64,000 nt of DNA, from positions 23,821,968 through 23,885,967 of the forward strand of contig NC_036456.1 in NCBI RefSeq assembly GCF_002775205.1, written 5' to 3'. The stretch is from Xiphophorus maculatus. Its lineage: Eukaryota > Chordata > Actinopteri > Cyprinodontiformes > Poeciliidae. Position 1 is the first letter of the stretch. Each line of letters starts with the position of its first letter. A program made the position numbers and the translations under genes. Positions 42,301 to 55,600 of this stretch are shown piece after piece. The notes beneath the pieces are model-generated. The model saw only the letters and a list, made by a program, of their open reading frames with translations, searched no databases and was not told where the DNA came from.

Positions 42301-45300
42301 TCATTATTGTGAATCAACATTCTTGTGTTAAGAAATTTATCATGATAAACAATTTATTCCCACGCTTACTTCGTATTTAGGTTGCCAAGCAGTTACAACT
42401 CAGAACACCAAGAAAGGATGCAATTGAAACACACAAGTAAATAATAGTAGTGTGATGTAGAAATGAACTCTAAAGTTGTCGTTTATCATCGAAGCCTCAC
42501 CTGAATCGTCGGAGCGATTGTGGGTCCCCAGATCTGTGCAGGCGGAGGAGGAGGTGGAGGAATCCCGCCAACGGCTCCAGGAAACCAGGATGTGGAGGGC
42601 AGAGGTTCTGCTGCCAAGATGGTGATCTCTGGTCGCCTAGCAACCGACAAACAACAGGAAGGGGATGTGGCAGACAGAGACGGATGTGGCAGGGATGCAT
42701 AAATCAAATCAGTTAGTTTATAAAAAGATCAAGGAGTCAGTTTGTAAAAATGGCTTCAGCTGATTAATTCAATTATGTGTCTTTCTATTCAAGCAGTGAA
42801 AATAGTTTGTGTTAATAAAGATCAGTCAAAGTTATCAATAAGAAAAAATAGATCCTTTCTTATAATTAATATTTAATATTAATATTTAATATTCAATTAA
42901 TATTTTTCTGTTTTATGTCTGTCCAACCTGTAAAAATGACAGAAATGTCTTATAATTTAGTCCTGCTGCACACTGGCTTTACTGCATTTATTTCAGCTGA
43001 AATACATAATAATTATCTGGGAGTTTTACCTCCTGTCTCTGTCTCTTTCTCTGTCTCTTTCTCTGTGCGTCTCTGAGACAGACGTTGACCTCGAAGCTGA
43101 TGAGAGATTTAAAACAAAGTTAAAATAAAGCAACAACAAAGCTGAAAGTTTAATATAAATGATTCAAGAAAGATAAACCCCATATTATTATCATGATGTA
43201 CCTGAACAATGTTTCAAAGCATGAACCGACGTCTTTAATAACGTCACCAGAAAATCTAAAGTTAGTAGAAAAATGCCTCAAATCCAGAAGTTGGATTTAA
43301 TGGTTTATTTTTTACGCATTTAAGATGTTTTCGACAATATTTTAAACTCTTTTAGACACTTCTACGTACTGGCCTTCAGTTTATTTATACATCACCAATT
43401 CATAACAAATGTTGAGATCCACTTTAAAAGAAAATACTTTCAATTCAATCACACATTACAGAACAATAAGCTCAGTTAATTATTCAGATTAGATTAAAAA
43501 GAAACCCATTGCATCAAGTTAAAACTGATAACCTGCTTCTATTCTTCACCTTTCCTTATGTCTTTATGTGTTTTAGTCTTTTTATACTTTTTATCCAGTC
43601 TTTTTGGCATAAAGTGCCATTTAAACAAAACTGACAGTCGTTTTAAATTGGACCAAGCTTCAAGTAGAAAACTTGAAATAAACCCAGAACTTCCCCCCCC
43701 CCCCCCTTCTGTCAACTCTTTATGTTTTGATTTATAATGCAGACGAGATCCGTTTAATTCAGGTCCAAACAGCTGCATTTAAAACTGCAAGATACCAGAA
43801 TATGAAACCAGATGTCTAAGATATTTATAGCACTCCATAAGATGGTCCAACATCAAAACTTTGACCTGACACAGTTGGAAAAGCTTCAGATTTGCAGAAG
43901 CAGGACATGCAGGTTATTTAGGTTACTAGAACCCTGTGTGACATTTTTTAGAGAAACATGAGGGAAGCAAAGGGGAAGCAAAAGGTGGGAAGTCGTTAAG
44001 TTGTAAACTTTGAGCCAGGCTGGGTTTCATTATATCTGAAAAGGCCAAACTGGATGTTTTCCATCATTAAAGGCAACATTTTTCCAGATTAACTAAGAGT
44101 TAAGCAACTCTGTAAACAGTTTAAATGGAAAGTTTGCTTTAGTTTGAATTTCTGGTGTGGAGGTTAAATTTCTTTAATCAACAGCATAAAACCTGGGATC
44201 AGCTTTGATCAGGTCAAATACTGATAAAAGTCATTGCTTCTGGTCCAGTAAATGAATCAGTTTATGGCTTATAAACATCCACCATGCAAATAATTATAGT
44301 TCGATTAACTCAACTCTATCTTCAAAAGTTCAGACAAAAAGTTAGTAAAATCAAGTAAGTCTTTCATTTTCTTCTGGAATAAAAATACTACCTCTGTTGC
44401 ATTTTTTCTGTTTTTAAAATATATATATATTATTAACCTGACTTAATTATCTGACAATAGAAAAACAGAATTGGAAAGTCAGATCTGAAAATAAAAAATC
44501 TATCGCCCAGAAAAAGCCAAACAGTTTCTTTTCTAATCAAAGTTAAACTTGCCCTACTTTGGCTTCCTGGCTGCGAGTGTTTGTGTTACTTCACAGGAAA
44601 TGGTCATAAAGTTTGTCACTTACTTCTCTTGATGACAGCTCTGATGGACGAGAGAGGACCCTGGCTGCAGAGACAGGAAACAACATTATTTCACCTCATT
44701 CTGTATCTTTTACTGTTAAAAATCTTTTTATTACTTTTAATGGCAAATTATCCTGATATCCAATTCTCCAGTACTTAGACTTTAAGCCAGTTATTTTCCT
44801 ATAACAAATTCTAGAAAAAAAGTCATCCTTTAATGTTTAAAAACAAAGCAAGCATCAACCAATAAGAATAGATTAAATATTAATTACCCAGCATATCAAG
44901 AAATACACAAAATACGTGCAACAATAATTACCAGCCATCATAAAGTTTACATGATTTTTTTGTCAAATAATTAACATGAACACAGAACTTAATGTTTACC
45001 TTGACACTAAAATCAAACTTCAATCACCAAACAGGTTAAAACTGAGCCAAAGTTGTCGGTTTTTAAAGATAAATATTCTGAAGCTGAATAAAAACAGACA
45101 GAAATCATGGATCCATCACAAGACAACAGATGTTCCTGGACCTTTAACTCTGTTCTTTGGGTCTCTTTTCAACAGTTTCCCCATTAACAAAAACAAACTT
45201 TTTACACTGATGGAAACGAACCAACTCATTCTGTGTTCTTCTTTATATAAAAAAAATGTACTGCTTAAGTTATACAAAGATAAATAAAAAAATGTATAAA

Positions 45301-46579
45301 TAGGGATGCGAATAATTAATCAACTGACAATGGTTTATTAGATCAAACTTTCCATTCGATTAACTAATAACATCCGCTCAGACCTTGTTTCATGTTGTAC
45401 TTTTTCCGCCATCCAGCAGGGGGCGCAGCTGGTCATCCTGAGTGGAGCCAGTCGATGCAGAATTAAAGATGGCGGCGGGGCCATACCAGAACAGTAAAGA
45501 GAAGTGGCCTGGACAGAGTCCAATGGACCTTACCAAGCTCCGCCCACAACCGATCTAGAAAATCCCACGTGGCTGCAAGTCTCACAAACAAAGCCTCATG
45601 GCGCGTTGTTTCTATGTCTTCCACTTCCACTGATTCTCTGCAGTGTATTTCTGACTCATTTCTACCGGATTTTCACAATGTATCAGCTACTACAATGGAC
45701 AGAGGAACTAACAAGTTCATGTCATCTTTTTTGGATGAGATCAAGGTGTTTGAGCCACGCGATGCCTCCAACATTGAGCAAGTCACAGCAAAATGCTTTC
45801 ACTCGACGAGGAAAACGGCAGATCCACACACCCTCTACATCAATATAGCTGTGGACAAGATCACTGATGCCTATTGTTCTTGCAAGGCTGGATAAGTCGG
45901 AAGTTGTATCCGATTGCCATTATGCTGTACTTAGCTAACGGGAAGTGTGTGTTTGTGAGACGGCCACGCACGTGGTAGCCGCGCTACCACGTAGAATGGG
46001 CATCAGCCAATGAAAAGCAGCCCTTGTGGTAAGGTCAATTTGGGACGTACAATGCACTTTGTACGATTCTGTTTTGAGATGTAAACACCCAACATTCTCC
46101 TTAAGTTTCACATTAATAGCGCCGCATGATGGAGCAACGTCAGCTTCAACCAAAAGTTACTGATTTTATAGGAACGATGACAGAAAAACGGAGAAGACGC
46201 AGAAAAATTGCAACATTATATAAAAAGACACGATGACAATAATCACGGTTGATTTTGACGTCTGTAAAAGTTTAATAATTTGAGAAAAACATAATTTTTT
46301 GTTTATTCAATCAGTATTTAAAACAAGTAACGCAAAAAATGTTCAAATATAATTACGTACAAAATGAATGTTATGGAAAGATGGAGGGCCGACCAGTTCT
46401 TAAGAACTGGAGTGTTAGTCGATCAATTAACTCATTAATTGATAACTTGCATCCCTAATTAGAATTAAGTAATTGCAGTAAATGACGTTGCATTAACTGT
46501 TTATTTCTGAGAGCTTAATTTAAGTGTTGATACTGGAGAACAGTTTTGAAGCCTTTCCCTCCATTACATCATGTTTAGG

Positions 46580-46671
<92 letters not shown>

Positions 46672-49600
46672 TAACTGACAGCAGAGCAGACCAGAGTTTA
46701 TTAGCAACTGCTTAAACATTTTTTAACATTGGGGTTACATTAAGATTACTCTCAAATTAAAAACTGGAATATACTCTGTTGCTTGGCATCCGATGTAAAG
46801 CAGAATCCAGACATTCACACCAATTAAAGGAACAGAAAACGATCTTTTAATCATTTACCATTTAATGCGTCACCACTTGTGGCTCTCATTTCTGAATGTT
46901 CTGAGGGTTCGGTTTTACAGGAGAGAAAAGTCATTTCTAATTGCTTTATGATGCAGTTTAAGGCTCTGAGTCATCCTCTGTGGGCTTTTATTTTGCACTG
47001 GTTCACTTCTCCACTCAAAGTCGCCTTTGTTTTAAACACATTTTGCTGAAGGTTAGCTGCTGAAAGCAATTACTGCAGTCCAAGTCTAATAAAAAGTAGG
47101 CAACTTAATTAACATGTAAAAACCAGTTAAATGATTCAAAACCTGATGGATCAAGTTCTCCTGTTTTTTATTGAATAAACACACACAGGCTCCCTTAACC
47201 CAGTGACTTTTACAGGTCGCTATGCCAACCAGGCAACAGACTAAATACTTTGAGGAGTGTGTAAGAAGCAGAGACCAAATGGGAGGGAAGTTAAACTTGG
47301 AAGTCTGCAAAGAAACAGGAGAAACGTCTGAGCTGCAGAAAAACAGCAGGACCACTTTAACTTCTGGACATCGGAAGAAGTTTTGGTAACACTTTATTTG
47401 AAGGGATGTGCATAAGACTGACATGAGGACACCGACGTAAACATGAAGGAGTCTTTAAGAATGTAAATAATGACACTTTTAATGAAAAGTTGCACTAAAA
47501 GTTGCATTAAAAGTGTCCACTTACATTATTTGGTAAATAATGACAAGTTCCATTAAAACTTTAATTAAAAGAGTCAACTTTGAAAGAATAAAGTTTATTT
47601 GTATAGCACATTTCAGCAACAAGGAATTTCTAAGAGCTTTACATCATAAAAACATAGAAATACAAAGTCATAGAACATAGTCAACCATTAGGATTTAAAG
47701 GAAACCAGTGTTTCAGCTGTTTTGCAGTTTTCTGGGAGTTTGTTCCAGATTTGTGATGCATAGCAGCTGAATGCTGCTCCTCCATGTTCGGTTCTGGTTC
47801 TGGGGATGCAAAACTTTGCTTTAAAAGTGTCATTATTTACCAAATGATACTTCATGACAACAACTGTAAACATTCATGAAGACTCCTTCAGTGTCATCAT
47901 GTCAGTCTTATGCACACCTTTTCAAATAAAGTGTTGCTGAAGTTTTGCTTGATCCAAACGTTCATTTGAAATGATCAAAAAGATTCAGCATCAAACAGTA
48001 TCACCTCATGGACCAGGCGGTTTTCTACATGTGGGAGGAATAAAACACACTTCCTGTTGGCAGACAGGCAAGCTGCCAGGAGAGAAACCTCGTACCTGTG
48101 GCGATGCTCCGGCTTACGTCTGTCAGGACGACCTGAGGAGAAACACAAAGCAACATTTACTTTATTAATTCTGTAAACTGCAACAATTAGCAGCTAAATG
48201 AGCTTCACAATTTTAGAAAAACATAAAATCTCAATAGCCTGAAGAATATTGCAATAACCCCTAATAAAGTAAAATCTGATTTTCTTTTCAAACCAGATCC
48301 AATTTTCAACATTAAGTAATTTTTTTCTAACTTTCTTTTCCAGAAAGTTAAACTTAATCAATAAAATTGATTCATACTAGCATTTTACTAGTATGAAACC
48401 ATACTGACAAAATAAGCAATATTTTCCATTCAAAATTCCTTTTTGCTGCTAAATATGAAACAGACATATGAGCTCAACAACAGAGGTATTTATTGTTTGT
48501 AATGTTATTTATTCCAACTCCTTTTAGCACAACTTGAACACAAAAGTCTTTTCCACCGTCCAATTATATCGTTTTGTAAAGCAAAAGTTATCCAATAATG
48601 GGCCAAGAGAAAAAGTTTAGTCATATATAGTTGCTTAGTTTCAGTTTAGTTTATTTTCAACAATTAAAATACAGATCACAAATATTAAGAAATAAAAATA
48701 ACAATGCAGGAAGAGGCAAAAGCCCAATGAATTTATGTAAAGTATCAACCCAAATAGCATATAAAATGAATTTAGGAATACAATCAGTAAATCTACAAAG
48801 TATTAATGGAAATTTGAATAAAATATGGAACAATGAAAAAGTGACAACCCCAATTCTTTAAGTACATTTTTGAATAAAATTTTTACTTTTTACAGAAAGC
48901 CCATTTGCAGATGTCACTTGTGCGTCAGATTTAAAGGCGTACCAGAAACACACAAATAAAACCACCTTTGTATGTAAAAAAAAAAAAAGGTGATTAATTG
49001 CTTTTTTAATAAAGTATGCATTGAAAAATATGCAAGTAATTAATCAAAATTCACAAGTTAAAGTCCCAGCTTTAAAGAAAACAAACAAACAAAAAAAGCA
49101 TCAGATAACTTTCAAGTTCTCCACTCAGTAGCAGCTTCCACACTGAAGACTGTTAGCCTGATCTGTTAGCTCTTGGATAAAGAGTACAGACCGTTTATGT
49201 TCTGAATATCTGCTAAAGTGGAAAATGGGTCAAATCTGGTCATTTAATGAATCTCTAAGCATAAATATCATGATTTGTGGGAAGCAGGGGAAGAAAAACC
49301 CAGATCTGACCTTTGAACCAGTTATGATGATTCTTGATAGTTTCACACCAAAACAAATTTTAACAGAGTCGACTTGTTGCTCTGTATGCCCAACATTTCT
49401 TGCTATTTTTCGTTCTTTTCCAATCTGAGCTTAAGCAACATGTTATCCAGGAATGTTAAACGTTAAATGTGTCGTTATTCAGTCTGGTAGCTTTGCAGCA
49501 AACAGAGAAAATGATGAGATCATCTAAACTTTGTTTTCCACCAGATGAATCATTGCTTTTATCTGCCCACTCATGGCTCCAGCTTTAACATGGACGCCAC

Positions 49601-52600
49601 CTTCTTCCCTCCTTAAACCAACACTTTCTCATCTGTTTTCGCCATAATTTGCATTTTTCTCTCTTAAACAAAATAACAAACAAAGACATTCATTAAGGTG
49701 GAAAATGTCACTCAACCGTCACTGTATTTTACCTAAAGTTACAACATTAAAATGTAGAATATGTCAATCAAATGAAGAAGTTTTCTATTTAGTCTTGTAG
49801 CAAAACATTGGTTTAGATACGTGTTAAACTGTTAACACAAACTAGTCTCACATTTCCTAAATTTAATGATAAAAGAAAAAACTAGAGAGGAAAAGATTTT
49901 CCTTTCTGGATGTGAACGTTTCCATTGCCTACCTCCTTTCCACTGCTTTTCTTCACAGTCCAAAGTGTAAACTAGGTCAGCTTCATTTCTCTAAGAATCT
50001 AGAGAAAACTAAACTTTAAAGCCTAAAAAGTTTTTTTTTTTTACTTCTTAGTTTTCTTCACGTTTTGCGGATTGAAAAGTTGAAAGTTAATCCCTTCAGG
50101 CTTGTGTCTGCTTTTCCTCTAATTTCCCAGCCTCTGAAACTCTAACCGGACCGCCCGTTAGCTCCGGATGGCTCCCCCGATTGGCTGGGAGCTTCCAGGA
50201 AGTGGGGCTGTGATTGGCTGCAGCCGGATTCTGCAGGAGTCATCAGGGTTTTAACACTTCCAGATGTTTGTCTTAGCGTTGAGCTGGAGCTGTGCTGCAA
50301 CACGCAGACAACCAACGCAGCAAATTTCGCTTCGCGCTCGTCATCAGGATGCTTTCTGCTCTCTCAGGAGGAGGTCAGAGGTCAGAGAAGGTCAGAGGTC
50401 AAATACAGCTGGAGAAATTTCCAGCTGTATTTTGCAGTTTACATCTACCAAGGGGAAAATACTTAAAAAGAGTTTGCAAAAATTTCTGATCACATTTTTA
50501 CTTTAATTGATCTCTGAAATCCAGTTCAGCTTATTTTCTTAAATCCTTGTTAATAAAAGGTAAAATACTCGGATTTAAGATGCATAACCTTAAAACTTAT
50601 TATTATTTAGTCAGTTACCAGCTTTCAACAAACCAAAACACACATGTTTAACTTCTAACACCTGTTTCACTCAGACAGACATCTGTTGGAAAGGTGGGTT
50701 GAATGTTTTAGCATTTAGCCAATTATTTTCCAGCATGTTTCAGATAAAATGGCTGGAAAATGGAGCTTAACTTACAGCGGCTGATCAAACGGTTTTCACA
50801 ACAACTCGCCCCTAAAGAAAAAACAACAACTCAGATGCCAGAACAATTAATGACGCAACAGCGTTAAAGCTTGAACTCTGCATGCAAACAGAGCAGAGCA
50901 GGTTTTTTATAGTTCAGTTTTAATCTTTCACTGTGCTGCTAAATACTGGAGTCAGAAGAAATAAAATGGAAATATGAGAGCACTGATTTAAAACAGATTT
51001 GTAAAATAGCAATGATGTAATCCAAAGAGCATCTTAGTGGAGCTCAGAAGAAAAAGAAGAAGTTTTCTTTCTGCCAGGCTTTGCCCAGCAACAGGTAGGG
51101 GAGGGGAATCAGTGAGTTTATTCATTTAATCTTTTCAAACAAATCGACTTTAAATTTCAGGACGGTGATGAAAAGTTTTAAAATCTTTTTTTCTGACTAC
51201 ATCTCTGTCGTTTATGTCCAGTTCAGTATTCGCTGATATTTTTGTGGAAAGTAACTCCAATGTTTGTGGAGAAAATCGAACATATTCAGGAAAGAAATGC
51301 AGTTTATGAATCTGAAATAGTGACGCAATACCAGTTGACACGCTATTAGCTGGCATTTGAAAAGCAGCCAATCCTGGAGTGCCATTTATTTTCCTTGGCT
51401 CTGATTGGCTGAAGAGGGGAAATAAGGAAGACTATGGATGTTAGCTTCTGTGGCAGCACTAAGATGGTTTTCATTGTATTTATGCGTAATAAAGTATATT
51501 TGATGTTTTTATACTATTACAATCTGCAGTAATAAGAGCTTTTAGAGGAGGTGTGAGTATTCGATGATTAAAGGTCGTATTTTGTAAACTTTTCAGTCTG
51601 AACGGTCACAGTTAAAAGGTTTATATGCGCATTTATTTCAAGGATATTTTAGCCCAGGGTGAAGAGTGTTATTTATTCTCATGGTCAAATAGTCTGGGAA
51701 AGATATTTTGGTTAATATGCTGACCTTGTTGTTGATAAAATGTAATAGTTAGACTGTAAACATACAGGACTGTTCTCTACTTGTTTTCTTTAAGGTCAGA
51801 AAGACAGATGAGAAGATATCATGATTAATCTTATTACTCCAACAGTTAAAACTGATTTCTCATCCTTCTGTTTATCAGTGTTTCTGCAGCCGTGGTAACT
51901 ATCACAGAGAGACATCCAGCCGACTCCGTCGCAGCAGTTTTAATCTACTAGAGAACAGAAAACATGAGTTTATGTGCATCTTTTCAAAAACATTCGGGTT
52001 CATGGTTAACTATCCAAAATGTCCTGAATATAAAGTAAACATCTGGTTTATTATTCAAGCTAATCCAGGAGTTAAATATTGAAATTCATAATTTAACCAG
52101 AACTGATGCATTTATGTAAACAATACGTAAAATATCTATTTTGACAAATTAGAACAAATAATTCATAGTTGTTCTACTCATCAAGTTGAAAGAACAGAAA
52201 TCAATTAGTTATTATTTTTGAATTATTTTTGTTTATTATATTTTCATCTTGTTTTATAGTTAATAAAATAATGTCTGCCTCCACAGCTTGTCTGGTGATT
52301 AAACTGTAAAAACATCTCCGTTGACGTCACCTGCTCATGTTTCCTTCCTGTCCTGAAGGTCTGACATCCATCCTGTTCGGTTACCAAGGAAACCCAACAA
52401 CAGGCTGCCGTGCTGCCAAACGCTCTTTACGAGACTTTTACAAATATAAATAATCGCATAATTAAAAAACAAAATAGTGAAATAGCTACAAAATAAAGTT
52501 TAAAAATCAAACTGATAATATATTTCTGACCTGGAAGGATAAAAACTAAAGAAAAAGTTTATGATATAGAAACTAAGTATTTGCTGTTTTTTAATTAAAT

Positions 52601-55600
52601 GTCTTGTTTTTGTTGACAAACATGTTTGACTCCTAAAATAGGACTTATTGTGTAAAGTAAAAACAACAATCAACAATTAAAACTAGTGTTAAAATAATTG
52701 TAGCTTTTGGTGAGAAAAAGGAGGATTTTCTTACCAAAAGCTATGATTATTAAGCTTAATAATATGTGAATATTTTGTAAAATAGTAAAAATACGAATAT
52801 TTTACATATATGAGAGAAAGCTTGAATGGTTCCAGTGCATGATGCCAATCAAGGGAATAAAAAAATACAAATATATAAACATTAAATAAGTAGCAAGGCT
52901 GTCATAAAAGTTCAATTACTTGCAAAAAACAATCCAAATCTACTGAGAAGAAAAGCGACGCTGCAAAAACACCAAATCTTACCAAGTATTTTTTGTCTGG
53001 TTTTTAGTGCATATATCTTATTACACTTGAAATAAGACAAAACTAACTTACAGGTGTTATTTCAGCAAGATACAGATACATTTACTTAATACAATTTCCC
53101 TATGTTGTAAGTGAAATAATCTACCAGTGGAACAAGTACGTTTTCATTTACTGAAATTATTTACTTAAAACAAGCTTATATATCTTACTGATAAATTGCT
53201 TTTAAGTTAGTTTTATCTTAGTTCAACTGTACTAAGATATTTCTGCTAGAAACTGGACTAAAAACACTTGGTAAGATTTGGAGTTTTGCAGTGAATAAAT
53301 TGACAGTGCAGTGGGAAAAACATTAAAACTTAAAACCACCTGGCCTCATATATTATTAAAAGCAGAGATTAGATGCATAATGCATTAAATATATTACATG
53401 CTGTTCAACAGGACAGCCAATCTGTTTTTAATAATGTTAAAAAAGATTTAATCTGTTGTACAGAACAACTTTAAACCTGCTGCAGGTTGTGACCTGGTGG
53501 AAAAGGAGAAGCAGGTTAAAAACAAGCAGCAGCTCCAGTCAGACCAACTGGTGGCTCTCATTTGCATTTGGTTTTTGTCTCTGTGAAGCAGGTGAGACGC
53601 TGACCTTCCTTTATTCATGAGCTCTCTGCTCTTCTTAAGGCCTGTTATACAACCCGGATACTTTCCTTTACTCAACACACTTCCACAACATGAATACATT
53701 ACAGCAATACACTTGAGGAAAATGACTGGAACAGTTATGTTTGTGCTTTTCTCACTTTAGATCCATGTTTAGGATCAAGGTTTTATTCTTCTAAATGTCT
53801 TTGCTGTGGACTTTTACATTCACAGAAAATTCAAATGAATGCTCCGATCTTTTGCTGAAATTCAAGTTTTGTTTTTTTTTAATGCTCGTTAATACTACTA
53901 ATTAATTGCAACCGCAGTCAGACTCCTGTGTGAACGGTTTACGACCCCAAAGCGAGCCGCATGTGCAGAAGAAGAACTCTGACGTCACACAGCAGGACTC
54001 TGTTTACAGAAGTAATAATGGACGCCGCCATCTTTAAAACCAAAAGTTGTCAAACTGGTTCAGTCAACGAGTTCAAAACTGTATGATCTTAGACTTTTTA
54101 AATATATTATATATAAAATTTATTTTATTTTTTTTCCACCTATTTCTCCCAGGTTTATGTTTTACTAAATAAATGAACGTTAAAGTTAAATTGAACCTTT
54201 TACATTAATTTGTTCATTTATCTCAGATGAAACTGAATGACTCTCTTCTCTATTGAGTCTTTTCACTGTGTTTCACAGTAAAACTCCAAACTTACTGCAT
54301 TTTATTAAAATTTTAGGTGACAGACCAACACAAAACAGTGCATAGTTATTTGCTTTTAAATAAAAGCAAACACTTATGTTTGCTTTTTTTGCTTTCTTTT
54401 AATTAATAAGCATTGGTTACCTTCAGCCACTGTTTACATCTAGATTTACTGTGTCTGTCTTCTTACGTGTGGAATGACATAAAATGCGACATCACCGTTC
54501 AGACTGCAGGAACTTCCAAATCCATCCGATATATATTTACCAATCCTTTTTTTTTTTAGATCAATTTTATTCCTTGTTTTTGTGGTTTTGTGTTAAATGG
54601 TCATTTGAATTTAAAGCTCATTTACCTTTAAGGATGTGAATTGTTTATCGCAATAACTTCTGGGACAATTTATCGGGACGAGCCTTGGGATATCCAATAT
54701 ATTCTGACTTAAAGGCTGATAGAATCTGTAAAACTGAGGAAAAGCAATAATATTCATCACACAGGTATTCTTTTAGCTACAAACATTTCAACATAAAGTT
54801 ATTTCTTCCTTTCAAAATAAGAATACTTTGCAGATGTGAGACTAAACACCAAGGCCGTTGAATTTGGGGCTGAAACAAAAGTCTAAAACTGTCACTTTAT
54901 ATCAAGGAATGAACAGCCACCATATTTTTTAGTAAGTTATAATTTTACAGTTGAAAATAGCAGCATTATGACTCTCAGTGGCTCTTGACGGTTAAAGCCG
55001 CCACCACAACACTTTAAATCTTGCTGACTTCCAAACCAAAATCCTGTAAAAACAACCTCAAGGAGAAACAAAACAATGACAACGACATAAAAATGGTGTC
55101 ATGGTGGAATATAGACGTTTAAAAACCTGGTTACATGTATTGTGTGTAATTTTTCTACAGCCACCTTAACCACAGGTTAGGTTGTCTTAGACAGTAACAA
55201 ACAACAGTCAAGAACAGGTAAAAGGTGTAAAATTACTACCTTATGTTTCTAAGATTGAGTGCAAAAACATTCTGCCAAGCAACAACATATGCATGTAATC
55301 AAATAGCCGTCAGTGTAGGAGGAGAAAGCGGTTTCTTAGTTTGGTTTGGGCGAGTTTTGACCTGTACAGTGATATGACTGAATGTTGTCTTAAGCGTTTA
55401 AGGCGTTGGGTTGAATCAGTCCACACCCACTGTGGAACCGCATGGTTTACCCACACTCTCTCTGAGTCACTGAGTGCCGAAAGGAAGCAGCTAAATTCAA
55501 ACATTAACCTTCGAAACAGATTTATAGTGTGATAATATCGATAATCCTGTCATAGGTTTTCCTTATGTGATACCAGACTAAACATTTGGCTCATGTAATT

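Noticed and set aside
46524-46715. Frame with a long Val-Cys repeat
   Set aside because: It is only the translation of the TG microsatellite.
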